Under the pieces are notes generated by a model. That model was not told the origin of the DNA, did no database searches, and worked only from the letters and a program-made list of their open reading frames with translations. Made by a program: the position numbers and the translations under genes. From IMG/VR virus record IMGVR_UViG_3300007520_000021, positions 1 to 64,000 of that record: DNA of 64,000 nucleotides; one strand, given 5' to 3'. The stretch's first letter is position 1; every line of letters starts with the position of its first letter. The DNA is from a virus. Positions 17,575 through 26,021 of this stretch are shown in pieces.

Positions 17575-17826
17575 ATGCCAGAAGGACAAATGGGCGGTTG
17601 GTTATTAGAACAAGCACCAGTTATAGTAGTTATGGGGGTCGTTATTTGGTGGTTAGCTAAAAGGTTAGTTAAATCTGAGAGTTGTAAAGACGAAATGGCT
17701 AAGGATGTGATTAAAATAACAACCCTATGGGAGAGTAAAGCGAATAAAATGAGTGATAGTGATGATTCTACTAAACATGAGATTATCACGTTATTACATG
17801 AGATAAGAGCTTTACTACATAAATAA
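17575..17826 (+). CDS. Small single-span membrane protein
   Basis: 83 aa. Residues about 10-29 form one hydrophobic span (APVIVVMGVVIWWLAKRLVK) followed by a positive residue cluster and a charged helical tail. The N-terminus is probably outside. This layout resembles some holin-like or membrane-anchor proteins, but no holin family is recognised and the lysin gene is 36 kb away. A role in membrane-associated prohead assembly is equally possible. Confidence 0.7.
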   Translation: MPEGQMGGWLLEQAPVIVVMGVVIWWLAKRLVKSESCKDEMAKDVIKITTLWESKANKMSDSDDSTKHEIITLLHEIRALLHK

Positions 17827-17846
17827 TAAATAAAAAATTTTTAAGT

Positions 17847-18344
17847 ATGAGTTTATTTGGTAGTATATTTAATAATTTAGATAGTGAGTCTTATTTAGAG
17901 GCCAAAAAAAGTTTATCTAGGATTAAGGAAAGAATTAGTGATTTTGAGGATATTTACCCAAACATATCACGTTGTGATTTAAAATACATTAAATATAAAT
18001 GGGTTGATTTACCATTAACAATTGGTGTTGGGGTTTCAGTCATGGGGTTGGGTGGTGATGATTTTTTCACTTCAAACCTAACACGTTTTAAAGAAAGCGG
18101 TTATTTATTACCTCACGAACATAAAAATTCATTTGAACATAATAAAGTGATTAAAGGTGAGGTCATAAATAAGGTAAATGGTTACACCTATAAAGAGGGT
18201 GATACTTTTACTATTAATAACAACGAAAAACACCACTTATTCGCAAATAAAGAAAGTGAAATATTTTGCGTTTTGTCAGATAATTTAGATTATTTACCAT
18301 TAGCGTTAATAGATTATAGATTTTTAAGCGTTTTTACCTACTAA
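17847..18344 (+). CDS. Cupin-fold protein
   Basis: 165 aa with a cupin core at about 85-150: YLLPHEHKNSFEHNKVIKGE, with likely metal-binding His and Glu, then YKEGDTFTINNNEKHHLFA and FCVLS. Cupins are small beta-barrels, many metal-binding; the substrate here is unknown. It lies in the head module but is probably an accessory protein. The leader is A-rich without a Shine-Dalgarno site. Confidence 0.72.
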   Translation: MSLFGSIFNNLDSESYLEAKKSLSRIKERISDFEDIYPNISRCDLKYIKYKWVDLPLTIGVGVSVMGLGGDDFFTSNLTRFKESGYLLPHEHKNSFEHNKVIKGEVINKVNGYTYKEGDTFTINNNEKHHLFANKESEIFCVLSDNLDYLPLALIDYRFLSVFTY

Positions 18345-18392
18345 ACTAGGTAATATAATTCTTAACTAACTAATTGTTAATAGTTTAACTAA

Positions 18393-18421
18393 TTGACTTT
18401 TAATTTTTTTATTACTATATT
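18393..18421 (+). promoter_or_regulatory. Putative sigma-70-type promoter
   Basis: TTGACT, 17 nt, TATATT, ending 12 nt before the next ATG. It lies in an 89-nt gap and uses the same hexamers and spacing as the phoH promoter. Confidence 0.55.
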
Positions 18422-18433
18422 TAACATAAAAAA

Positions 18434-18877
18434 ATGTTAAAAGGTAGAGGTAAAGAAGTTGAATTGATTATAAGTGATGATTATAATGTTTTAATTGGTA
18501 CGGTTGACAATAAGAACCCAAAATCGATTTATTATAAGGTTAGTGGTTGGGGAGAACCTTTAATTGATGATGATAATATAGATTATCAAAAAGTTATTAA
18601 TAAATTAAATAAAGACATTAAAAAACACACACACTCTGAGCTTGACTGTGATATGTTTAATTGTGATATTACCATTATTGATTTAGACATGCGTAAATCT
18701 GGTGTGTGTTTTAATAAGAAAAGTTTTATGTGTTGTGAGATTACTTTATTTCAATTAAATGAACACGCTATTACATCTAATAAAATTATCGATACTAGTG
18801 TAGAGTTGTTAAGTAAAATATTAAGTAGCGTTTTTGATAAGAACGAATATTTTAAATTCAGTAAAAAAAAGAAATAA
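18434..18877 (+). CDS. Hypothetical protein
   Basis: 147 aa, not recognised. Cys- and His-containing centre (KKHTHSELDCDMFNCD, then SFMCCEITLF), which could bind metal, with a Lys-rich C-terminus. It has its own host-type promoter and terminator, so it is expressed independently of the head genes around it. That suggests an early or middle accessory function inserted in a late region. Confidence 0.7.
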   Translation: MLKGRGKEVELIISDDYNVLIGTVDNKNPKSIYYKVSGWGEPLIDDDNIDYQKVINKLNKDIKKHTHSELDCDMFNCDITIIDLDMRKSGVCFNKKSFMCCEITLFQLNEHAITSNKIIDTSVELLSKILSSVFDKNEYFKFSKKKK

Positions 18878-18894
18878 TAAGATTAAGAAATAAT

Positions 18895-18930
18895 AAAAGG
18901 TCAATAAGCGCAAGTTTATTGACCTTTTTA
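18895..18930 (+). terminator. Rho-independent terminator
   Basis: AAAAGGTCAATAA and TTATTGACCTTTT pair across an 8-nt loop, followed by T-rich sequence. Confidence 0.85.
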
Positions 18931-18940
18931 TTTTAATAAT

Positions 18941-18948
18941 ATATTTAT
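18941..18948 (+). promoter_or_regulatory. Candidate late-promoter element before protease
   Basis: ATATTTAT followed by CAATAAAAAA, 11 nt before the start and just after a terminator. Confidence 0.5.
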
Positions 18949-18959
18949 CAATAAAAAAC

Positions 18960-20693
18960 ATGTCTAGAATATTAACTGAAAAAGCGGGTAAGGGTAAATT
19001 TGGGTTGCTTACAGAGCAAGACTCTGGTTTCATCGAACCAAACGATATTAGGAATAAAAGGTTTGTTAATGAGGTTAATCAAATAGGACAAAAAAATACT
19101 ATCATGGTTGAACCTTTGGTTTTATTCGTTGTTCTACAAAAATATGGTATTAAGAATAAAAACGGTAGGATATACCCAGAACATATTTTAAGACGTGAAG
19201 CTGATAGATATCAACAAGTTATTAATGAAAGGTCCGCAATTGGGGAGTGTGTCCCAAGAGATACTGGTATTTTCACTAAAAATGGTTGGAAAAATATTCA
19301 AGATGTTAAAATTGGGGAGGAAATTTTCACATTAAACACTGAAACAAATCAATTAGAAGTTCAAAAAGTTCAAAGAACAACTGATAAGTTATATAATGAT
19401 GATATGATTCATATCTATAATGGTGGTTCTCTAGATATGCTGGTTACTAAAAAACATAAGGTAGTTTTATGGGATAAAAACGATAAACCATATATTTTAA
19501 CAGCTGAAGAATTATTTAATAAGATTAAAACTAATGACTCAAAAATTAGTCAATCAACAATAAAGAATTCTGGTGAATGGTTGGGTGAAACCCCAGAGTT
19601 AATTGAAATTCCTAATAGCGATTTATCAATTGATTCTAATTTATGGGCCTCTTTTTTAGGTGTTTACTTAACTCATGGGTATTGTGATGAAACTAATTTG
19701 GTTGTTATCGATGATGTAAAGGGTGAATCGAGTGTTGCGATTGAAGGTTTATTAAAAGGGTTACCATTTGATTATACATTATCAAATGATAAAGAATATA
19801 TAATTGATAATAAAGCTTTATACAATTTTTTAAAACCATTAGGGGATTCTAACGAGAAATACGTACCTCAATACGCTAAAGATTGGTCGATTAATTTATT
19901 AAATGAGTTACTAACTTGGATGTTATTAGGTGAAAGTGATAATGGGATAATTAGAGAACATTCTTCTACTAGTGATAAATTATCTGAAGATATTTTTGAA
20001 ATATTCTTAAAGGTTAGTAATGGTGCGAATTTTAGTAAAACTAAACAAAAAGATGTTTTTATCGATGAAGAAGTTGATATTGATGGTGAGTTAATGTTAA
20101 TTAAAAAAGTTGTTAAATCTAAAGAGTTAAATGTTATATCTGAAATAACATCAAAGGGTTTATCATTAGATACAAGATTTATTTACGCTGAAAAAATACC
20201 GTTTGATGATAATGTTTATTGTGTGACTGTGGAAAATGGTACATGGTTAATGAGGTACAATAATAAAATTTCTTGGACTCATAATAGTGACCACCCAGAA
20301 AGTTCTATTATTTCAAATGATAGAGTTTCACATGAAATAAAGAAAATATGGTGGGAAGGTAAAACTTTAGTAGGTGAAATGGAGATTATAATGTCACCAG
20401 GTTTCATAAACCAAGGTATAATCTCATGTGAAGGTGATAGAGTTGCCAATATGTTAAGAAAAGGTATTCGTGTTGGGGTTTCATCAAGAGGGGTCGGTTC
20501 TTTAGATGAAATTAAAGGTGAGTTGATTGTTCAAGAAGATTTTGAGTTAATTTGTTGGGATATAGTAACTAGCCCATCAACACCAGGTTCCTACATGTTT
20601 AATAACAGTAGCGAGGCAAAGCCATTCATGGAATCTGAAGTTAAAACTAGTAATCTATTAATCGATAAATTAGATAGGTTTTTATTAAAATAA
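18960..20693 (+). CDS. Prohead core protease (gp21-like) with intein
   Basis: Cleaves scaffold and capsid precursors during head maturation. Extein features: the front part with KNKNGRIYPEHILRREADRY, then after splicing AIGE-SDHPESSII holding the catalytic His, and later GIRVGVSSRGVGS with the Ser region and LICWDIVTSPSTPG. The intein sits directly before SDHP, so the enzyme is inactive until spliced. Spliced length is about 231 aa (T4 gp21: 212). Order portal, protease, scaffold, capsid matches T4. Confidence 0.92.
   Translation: MSRILTEKAGKGKFGLLTEQDSGFIEPNDIRNKRFVNEVNQIGQKNTIMVEPLVLFVVLQKYGIKNKNGRIYPEHILRREADRYQQVINERSAIGECVPRDTGIFTKNGWKNIQDVKIGEEIFTLNTETNQLEVQKVQRTTDKLYNDDMIHIYNGGSLDMLVTKKHKVVLWDKNDKPYILTAEELFNKIKTNDSKISQSTIKNSGEWLGETPELIEIPNSDLSIDSNLWASFLGVYLTHGYCDETNLVVIDDVKGESSVAIEGLLKGLPFDYTLSNDKEYIIDNKALYNFLKPLGDSNEKYVPQYAKDWSINLLNELLTWMLLGESDNGIIREHSSTSDKLSEDIFEIFLKVSNGANFSKTKQKDVFIDEEVDIDGELMLIKKVVKSKELNVISEITSKGLSLDTRFIYAEKIPFDDNVYCVTVENGTWLMRYNNKISWTHNSDHPESSIISNDRVSHEIKKIWWEGKTLVGEMEIIMSPGFINQGIISCEGDRVANMLRKGIRVGVSSRGVGSLDEIKGELIVQEDFELICWDIVTSPSTPGSYMFNNSSEAKPFMESEVKTSNLLIDKLDRFLLK
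19248..20285 (+). other. Prohead protease intein (346 aa)
   Basis: Cys1 block A (CVPRDTGIFTKNGW), block B with VTKKHKVVL, block F VYCVTVENGTWLM, end WTHN before Ser. LAGLIDADG-like motifs FLGVYLTHG and MLLGESDNG are recognisable. The first has His where Asp is usual, so endonuclease activity is uncertain. Confidence 0.9.
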
Positions 20694-20743
20694 GAAAATA
20701 ATAAAAAAAATATATAAAAAAAGAGTTTTTGTGTAACTCCCAT

Positions 20744-20751
20744 ATATTTAT
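20744..20751 (+). promoter_or_regulatory. Candidate late-promoter element before scaffold
   Basis: ATATTTAT 54 nt before the scaffold start, the longest spacing in the set. It shows the element is not tied to the start codon. Confidence 0.42.
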
Positions 20752-20805
20752 TAGGAAATGCAAGAGATTGTATAATTAATATTTTTAAAAAAAACAAAAA
20801 TAAAA

Positions 20806-22137
20806 ATGACCAACAAAAAAAATTCTATAGTAGAGAGTGCGATGTTAGATATTAAAACTATCCAAGAAGCATTAAATCAAAACACAAAAGGAATACTCCA
20901 TAACCTTGCGTTAGGAGAAATCGATAGTGTTGTTACGAAAAGTATAAATGAAATGTACGAAGAGGAAGATGTAGCTGAAATGTATGAGGGTGAAATGTAC
21001 GAGGATGAAGAAGGTATGGAAGATGATTCCCAATCTGAAGATTCAATGGAAGTTGGTGCAGAAGCTGATGCTGATGCTGAAGAAATTACACCAGAAGTTG
21101 AACCAGAAATGGGTGATATGGGTGGTACTGATTTAGATAATCTTAATGTTGACTCAGAGGAAGGTAGTATTGAAGACTACGATGCTGAAGAAGGTGGTAT
21201 TGAAGACTACGAAATGGACATGACAGGTGCTTCTGATGAAGATGTTTTAAATGTTTACAAAAAATTAAGCGGTGATGATGAAATCGAAGTTGTTTCCGAT
21301 AACGAGGTTTTAATTAAAGACCCAGTTAGTGGTGCTGAATACCAAGTTAAATTTGGTGGTAACAAAGCTGGTGCTGGTATTAAAGGTTTAGATTATGACG
21401 ATAATGAAGACGAAGATGTTATCGTACCAATGTCAGTCCAAAATGTTGAACCAGAGATGGGTCCAGAAGACACTGAAGATTTAGAAGGTGTTGAAGATTT
21501 AGAAGGGGTTGAAGATTTAGAAGGTGCTGAGGATTTGGAAGATGCTGAGGATTTAGAAGACGTTGAGGATGGTGATGAAATGGCTGAAAATGTTGTTTAT
21601 GAAATCGATATGAGTGACGATAGTGAATCACTTGAAGAAGCTATCCCAGTTGGAAGTGCTCAGGGTCGAAGAGTGCCAGGTAAAGCAACACCAATAAAGG
21701 GTGCTGGTGCTAAAGGATTAGCAGAGGCTAATAAAAAGTATAACACTTTATTATCTGAGGCTAGGAAAATTAAAAAGGAAAATGATGAGTTAAAAGTTGC
21801 CTTAAATAAATTTAGAAGAATGTTAGGTGAGAGTGTTGTATTTAACTCAAACTTAAGTTATGTAACTAGATTATTTATGGAACATTCAACAACCATTTCT
21901 GAAAAGAAAATTATACTTGGTCGATTTGATGAAGAAGTTACTACAATTAAAGAATCTAAAAAGTTATATAAAACAATTTCAAGTGAATTAGGTTCTAAAA
22001 AACCTATGATTGAATCTGTTGAGGGTAAAATTATTAAAGAAGGTAGTTCTAGTGTTTCTAATCAATTAAATGAGAGTCCTGTTGATTACAGTACCTCTAG
22101 AATCAATGACTTAATTAAAAGAGTCGAAAAAAGATAA
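20806..22137 (+). CDS. Prohead core scaffold protein (gp22-like)
   Basis: 443 aa, by far the most acidic protein here, with a Glu/Asp-rich N-half and a helical basic C-half. Residues about 226-255 are six-residue DLEGVE-type repeats. The C-terminal helix (RKIKKENDELKVALNKFRRM, then coiled segments) resembles T4 gp22-type scaffolds. Its place between protease and capsid supports the call more than sequence does. It would be degraded by the protease during maturation. The gene shares its transcript with the capsid gene, which has no late element of its own. Confidence 0.8.
   Translation: MTNKKNSIVESAMLDIKTIQEALNQNTKGILHNLALGEIDSVVTKSINEMYEEEDVAEMYEGEMYEDEEGMEDDSQSEDSMEVGAEADADAEEITPEVEPEMGDMGGTDLDNLNVDSEEGSIEDYDAEEGGIEDYEMDMTGASDEDVLNVYKKLSGDDEIEVVSDNEVLIKDPVSGAEYQVKFGGNKAGAGIKGLDYDDNEDEDVIVPMSVQNVEPEMGPEDTEDLEGVEDLEGVEDLEGAEDLEDAEDLEDVEDGDEMAENVVYEIDMSDDSESLEEAIPVGSAQGRRVPGKATPIKGAGAKGLAEANKKYNTLLSEARKIKKENDELKVALNKFRRMLGESVVFNSNLSYVTRLFMEHSTTISEKKIILGRFDEEVTTIKESKKLYKTISSELGSKKPMIESVEGKIIKEGSSSVSNQLNESPVDYSTSRINDLIKRVEKR
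21481..21570 (+). repeat. 18-nt tandem repeats in scaffold gene
   Basis: Five in-frame 18-nt units coding variants of L-E-G/D-V/A-E-D. Copy number is likely to vary between relatives. Confidence 0.8.
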
Positions 22138-22172
22138 TAAAATAAAATAAATTAAAGTTAAAAAAAAGAATT

Positions 22173-23921
22173 ATGTCAAATTTATTAACAAGCGGTCATG
22201 TTGGAAACATTGGTTTAAACCACATGAAAGCGGTACGTGAAAGTGTACAAACAAAATGGGATTCATTAGGATTTTTAGATGGTCTTAAAGGTCACGTTAA
22301 AGAGAATGTTGCTCAATTATTCGAAAATGAAGCGACTCATTTATTAAACGAATCTACAACTGCGGATTCATCAGGTTCTTTCGAAACTGTTGTATTCCCT
22401 ATTGTAAGAAGAGTTTTCTCTAAATTATTAGCTAATGAAATTGTATCGGTACAAGCGATGAGTATGCCAATTGGTAAATTATTCTTCTTCGTTCCAGTTA
22501 TTTCTGAAAGAGTTACCGCTGGGGCAACTCAAAGTCACACATCAATGGCTGAAGGTGGTTTACCTTCATGTATAACTGTTGGTGCTGGTTGTGAAATGAC
22601 AACGTTCCAAGGTAAGAATCTTTATGATATTTACTATAATGATGGTTTATTTGACCACTCAAAAGGTGAAATTACTATTAAAACAGGTTCTTATGATGTA
22701 GTTACTTTAGGTGCTGGTGGTAACTTTACAGTTGCAAATGGTTCAAGGTTACCAGGTTCTACTGATGGTACTATAAGAGGTGTTATGTTAGCAGTTAAAG
22801 GGTTTAACTCAGTTCAAAAAGGTAGATTAAATGGTCCAGATGGTAATCAAATGGATACTGAATCTTTCTTAGCTTCATTAATGGTTATTAATGGTGTTGC
22901 ACCAATTCTTAGCCCAGATGGTGATGTAATTGTAGCTCCAGGCGCTGTGATTCCATTTAGATTGGTTACTCAAAGATACGGTAAAGGTATTGTTGGTTAC
23001 GATAACATTTGTGATGCAGATGGTAATCTTTATGTTGAATTAGATATCACTAACCCAGTTTCTGCTACAGGTACTGAGACTTTTGATGGTTATGTTGGTT
23101 CAGAAGCATTTACTGCTAATACAGCTTCATTCTTAGTTTCATGGGCTGAATACGCATCTCTTGAATTAGAGACTGAAATGGGAGAAGTTTCTTTCAAATT
23201 AGACGAGGTAGTTGTATCTGTTGAAGAAAGAAAATTGAGAGCTACTTGGTCTCCAGAGCTTGCTCAAGATGTTAGTGCTTTCCATAATATCGATGCTGAA
23301 GCTGAATTAACTGCAATGTTATCAGAGCAAGTTGCGGCTGAAATTGATAGAGAAATCCTTAGAGACTTAAGAAAAGCAGCTGCTTGGCAAATAAGATGGG
23401 ATTATAACGGATGGAGAAAAACTTCATTAGCAGCGAATGCTTATACTCAAAAAGATTGGAATCAAACTTTAATCACTAGAGTTAATCAAATTTCTGCTCA
23501 AATCCACAAATCTACGTTAAGAGGTGGTGCTAACTTTATTGTTGTATCTTCTGAGATTTCAGCTATTTTTGATGATTTAGAGTACTTCCACGTATCTGAC
23601 GCATCAGCTGAACAAGATAACTACAACATGGGGATTGAAAAAGTAGGTTCATTAAGTGGTAGATACCAAGTGTATAGAGACCCTTATGCTCCAGCTAACT
23701 CTATGATTATAGGTCATAAAGGTAAGTCATTGTTAGACACTGGGTATATCTATGCTCCATACGTGCCATTACAATTGACACCTACAATGTATAACCCATT
23801 CAATTTTGCACCAGTAAAAGGTATTATGACTAGATATGCGAAAAAAGTTGTAAATAACAGATTTTACGGGCATATTTCTGTTGATGGTGTTCCAACATTT
23901 AACCTTAATGAATTAAGATAA
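22173..23921 (+). CDS. Major capsid protein (gp23-like)
   Basis: 582 aa. HK97-fold T4-type capsid: FPIVRRVFSKLLANEIVSVQ near 85-105, the TRVNQISAQIHKSTLRGGAN region, DPYAPANSMIIGHKG, and the C-terminus YAPYVPLQLTPTMYNPFNF and GIMTRYAKKVVNNRFYG. The N-terminal 60 residues resemble a removable delta domain; THLLNE followed by Ser at 61 fits the prohead-protease consensus (L/I)-x-E. Codons are more C-ending than in neighbours, as expected for a highly expressed gene. A strong terminator follows. Confidence 0.96.
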   Translation: MSNLLTSGHVGNIGLNHMKAVRESVQTKWDSLGFLDGLKGHVKENVAQLFENEATHLLNESTTADSSGSFETVVFPIVRRVFSKLLANEIVSVQAMSMPIGKLFFFVPVISERVTAGATQSHTSMAEGGLPSCITVGAGCEMTTFQGKNLYDIYYNDGLFDHSKGEITIKTGSYDVVTLGAGGNFTVANGSRLPGSTDGTIRGVMLAVKGFNSVQKGRLNGPDGNQMDTESFLASLMVINGVAPILSPDGDVIVAPGAVIPFRLVTQRYGKGIVGYDNICDADGNLYVELDITNPVSATGTETFDGYVGSEAFTANTASFLVSWAEYASLELETEMGEVSFKLDEVVVSVEERKLRATWSPELAQDVSAFHNIDAEAELTAMLSEQVAAEIDREILRDLRKAAAWQIRWDYNGWRKTSLAANAYTQKDWNQTLITRVNQISAQIHKSTLRGGANFIVVSSEISAIFDDLEYFHVSDASAEQDNYNMGIEKVGSLSGRYQVYRDPYAPANSMIIGHKGKSLLDTGYIYAPYVPLQLTPTMYNPFNFAPVKGIMTRYAKKVVNNRFYGHISVDGVPTFNLNELR

Positions 23922-23943
23922 TTAATTCTTTATTATAAAACTT

Positions 23944-23975
23944 AAAAAGTCTAACCGAAAGGTTAGACTTTTTTT
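23944..23975 (+). terminator. Strong terminator after capsid gene
   Basis: AAAAAGTCTAACC-GAAA-GGTTAGACTTTTT, a 13-bp stem with a GNRA tetraloop and T-tract. Confidence 0.92.
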
Positions 23976-23985
23976 GGTTTACATA

Positions 23986-23993
23986 ATATTTAT
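23986..23993 (+). promoter_or_regulatory. Candidate late-promoter element
   Basis: ATATTTAT directly after the capsid terminator, 24 nt before the next start. Confidence 0.48.
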
Positions 23994-24017
23994 AAACATA
24001 AGATAAAGTTTAGATTT

Positions 24018-24437
24018 ATGAAATTAAGTAAAATATTAAATAATATTATTAAAGAGGGTTTAAGTCGTGAGATATTAAAAAATTTAGAGAATGATAATAA
24101 AACAACATTACCTAAGATTCTAAGTAATAAAATATTCTTCCACGAAGTTCCAGATATGGGTGTGATATTAAAATCAACTAAAGGTGGTAATGATGATTTA
24201 ACAAATAATAAAGGTGATGGTTTTGTTTTAACAACAGTTAACGTTAAGATGATTATCCCAACCCAAAGAAGTATAAACATAGATAACCTAAAATCAGTTA
24301 GTGGTGTCGGAACTAATGGTGTTGAATTAGCTAAGGATAATCAATTCTATTTCGTTATAGATGGACACCATAGAATAGCTAATGCCATTTTAAATGGTGA
24401 AACTGAAATTGATGTCAAAGTTTTTGGTGGTGAGTAA
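24018..24437 (+). CDS. ParB/Srx-fold-like protein
   Basis: 139 aa. Residues about 70-139 contain the ParB N-terminal-like pattern: VKMIIPTQRSINIDNLKSV, then FVIDGHHRIANAILNGETEI and DVKVFGG, with a DGHHR motif. Such folds bind nucleotides or act as nucleases and phosphotransferases, so a nuclease or a regulatory role is possible. The first 45 residues are helical and basic. It is the last gene of the plus-strand head region. Confidence 0.68.
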   Translation: MKLSKILNNIIKEGLSREILKNLENDNKTTLPKILSNKIFFHEVPDMGVILKSTKGGNDDLTNNKGDGFVLTTVNVKMIIPTQRSINIDNLKSVSGVGTNGVELAKDNQFYFVIDGHHRIANAILNGETEIDVKVFGGE

Positions 24438-24501
24438 AGATTTTAAAACACTTTTTAAAGCTATTTAAGGCAATTTCACAACATTTGACGACTTAATTAA
24501 A

Positions 24502-24527
24502 ATACAAACCGTTTAAACGGTTTGTAT
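24502..24527. terminator. 26-bp perfect palindrome between convergent genes
   Basis: ATACAAACCGTTT followed by its exact complement, between two convergent genes. A hairpin on either strand would have a TTTAAA loop but no strong T-tract. It may be a bidirectional terminator or a protein-binding site. Confidence 0.55.
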
Positions 24528-24564
24528 GGCTTAAAAATGTGTTTTAGTGGTAATGTATTACCGT

Positions 24565-25965
24565 CTAATCATTTATTAATTCAGATTGGTTTACAATTTG
24601 AAACCTAAGTGTATCGTTGAGTGTTCTAACCTCAAAATTACCTGAATACCTAATATCTAGGTAATACGTGTTTGGTACTAAACTTATCGTATCTAATAAG
24701 AAGTAATTTTGGTTAAAACCTATATTGATTGGTTGGAAATCAATTACTGTGTATTGTGAGTTCCCTTCCTTAACGTATAATCTATATTCCAAGTCATCCA
24801 ACGGTGCTGATTGATTTGAGGTATATGGGATTTTAACATTAACAACCACTTTTCTAATATCACCTCTATAAACACTTTCATTCATTTTAATACCTTTAAA
24901 GGTAAAACCATAATTAGGGGTATCGTATGTGTCTGAACCAATATTAAAATAACCTTCACCCTTAACTGAGAATTCTAATTCAATATCTGGTTTAACATTA
25001 CCATTAATTACAATGTTAGACCAAACATCATTATACATGGTACAATCATTTTGCCCATCATCATCGATATTTAATTCTATATAATAAACACCTTTAGTTG
25101 CTTGTAAGGCTGTAATTGTTATTAAAGGTGTTGAACTACTATCTAATATAGTTACTATCGGTAGAGCGTCTAAATTGGTTGGTTGACCACCGAATGATGA
25201 GTATAAGTAAAGTCTATTATCTTTACCTAAGTAAAAATTACTTCTATCATCTTTAATTGTCTCCAAGTTTATAGTCTCTATTAGTGGTTCGAAAAATGTT
25301 TGTGTGTGTCTAGTGAAAAAACCAACGTATTGTAAGTTATCCGTAACGGTATTTTGTTCTAAGCTTAAATCAAAACTTAAACCTAAATTAATTGTCGTTG
25401 CTGTTGTTGTGGTTATAAAATTATTTATAACGTCACTAATATCTAAATTAATGTTCTCATTACCTTGTTCAAAGTGTATTCGACCCACTTCATTTGAGCT
25501 ACCACTAAATACTCCATCACCACCAATCCAATTAGTGTTAGTTTTAGCATTACCCCAATTTGATGGTGAACTATTTAAAGATTGTGAATCGTATGGTATC
25601 ATAAGTTCATTCACGAAATAATCATAACCAACACCCTCATCCCACTCGTCATCAAATTTAAATAATGATAAGTCAAATGATGATGTTCTAATTTTCATAT
25701 CGCTAGTGAAACCACCTAATAAGGAATCATCAAACGTACCAGTATTTGTTAGTCTTAATGTGTGTTTTAACGTACTTATATTTGGGTAAAAACCATTTTC
25801 ATGTAAATCCCTAATCCTTTCTAAATTAATACCAAAAATGAACCGACTATAATTTCTTAGAAGGTCACCACCATAAAATAATTCAGCAACTGGGTTTTGA
25901 CCAGTATTTAAAGTACTATCTTTAACTATCGTATTATTTCTATCAAAGTAGCTTCTAATTACCAT
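24565..25965 (-). CDS. Hypothetical tail/baseplate structural protein
   Basis: 466 aa, beta-rich, Asn/Thr/Ser-rich, no Cys-based or catalytic motif. Starts MVIRSYFDRNNTIVKDS, then DLLRNYSRFIFGINLERIRD, and several beta-sandwich-like stretches (residues about 240-450, such as YRLYVKEGNSQYTVIDF). It resembles Ig-like or carbohydrate-binding structural proteins, but no family is certain. It has a late-type element and lies beside the gp5-like hub, pointing to a baseplate or fibre-attachment role. Confidence 0.72.
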   Translation of the reverse strand: MVIRSYFDRNNTIVKDSTLNTGQNPVAELFYGGDLLRNYSRFIFGINLERIRDLHENGFYPNISTLKHTLRLTNTGTFDDSLLGGFTSDMKIRTSSFDLSLFKFDDEWDEGVGYDYFVNELMIPYDSQSLNSSPSNWGNAKTNTNWIGGDGVFSGSSNEVGRIHFEQGNENINLDISDVINNFITTTTATTINLGLSFDLSLEQNTVTDNLQYVGFFTRHTQTFFEPLIETINLETIKDDRSNFYLGKDNRLYLYSSFGGQPTNLDALPIVTILDSSSTPLITITALQATKGVYYIELNIDDDGQNDCTMYNDVWSNIVINGNVKPDIELEFSVKGEGYFNIGSDTYDTPNYGFTFKGIKMNESVYRGDIRKVVVNVKIPYTSNQSAPLDDLEYRLYVKEGNSQYTVIDFQPINIGFNQNYFLLDTISLVPNTYYLDIRYSGNFEVRTLNDTLRFQIVNQSELIND

Positions 25966-25976
25966 CCTTTTTATTT

Positions 25977-25984
25977 ATAAATAT
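25977..25984 (-). promoter_or_regulatory. Candidate late-promoter element
   Basis: ATATTTAT on the minus strand followed by AAATAAAAAGG, 11 nt before the start. Confidence 0.5.
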
Positions 25985-26021
25985 CTAAATAATTAGAATA
26001 ATCACTTATAATTACTTATTT

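Noticed and set aside
21419-21631. His/Leu/Pro-rich minus ORF in the scaffold gene
   Set aside because: Reading of the acidic repeats on the other strand; composition artefact.
24018-24437. Partition ParB
   Set aside because: Only the short DGHHR fold is present; no helix-turn-helix or ParA neighbour, so a plasmid-type partition role is not supported.
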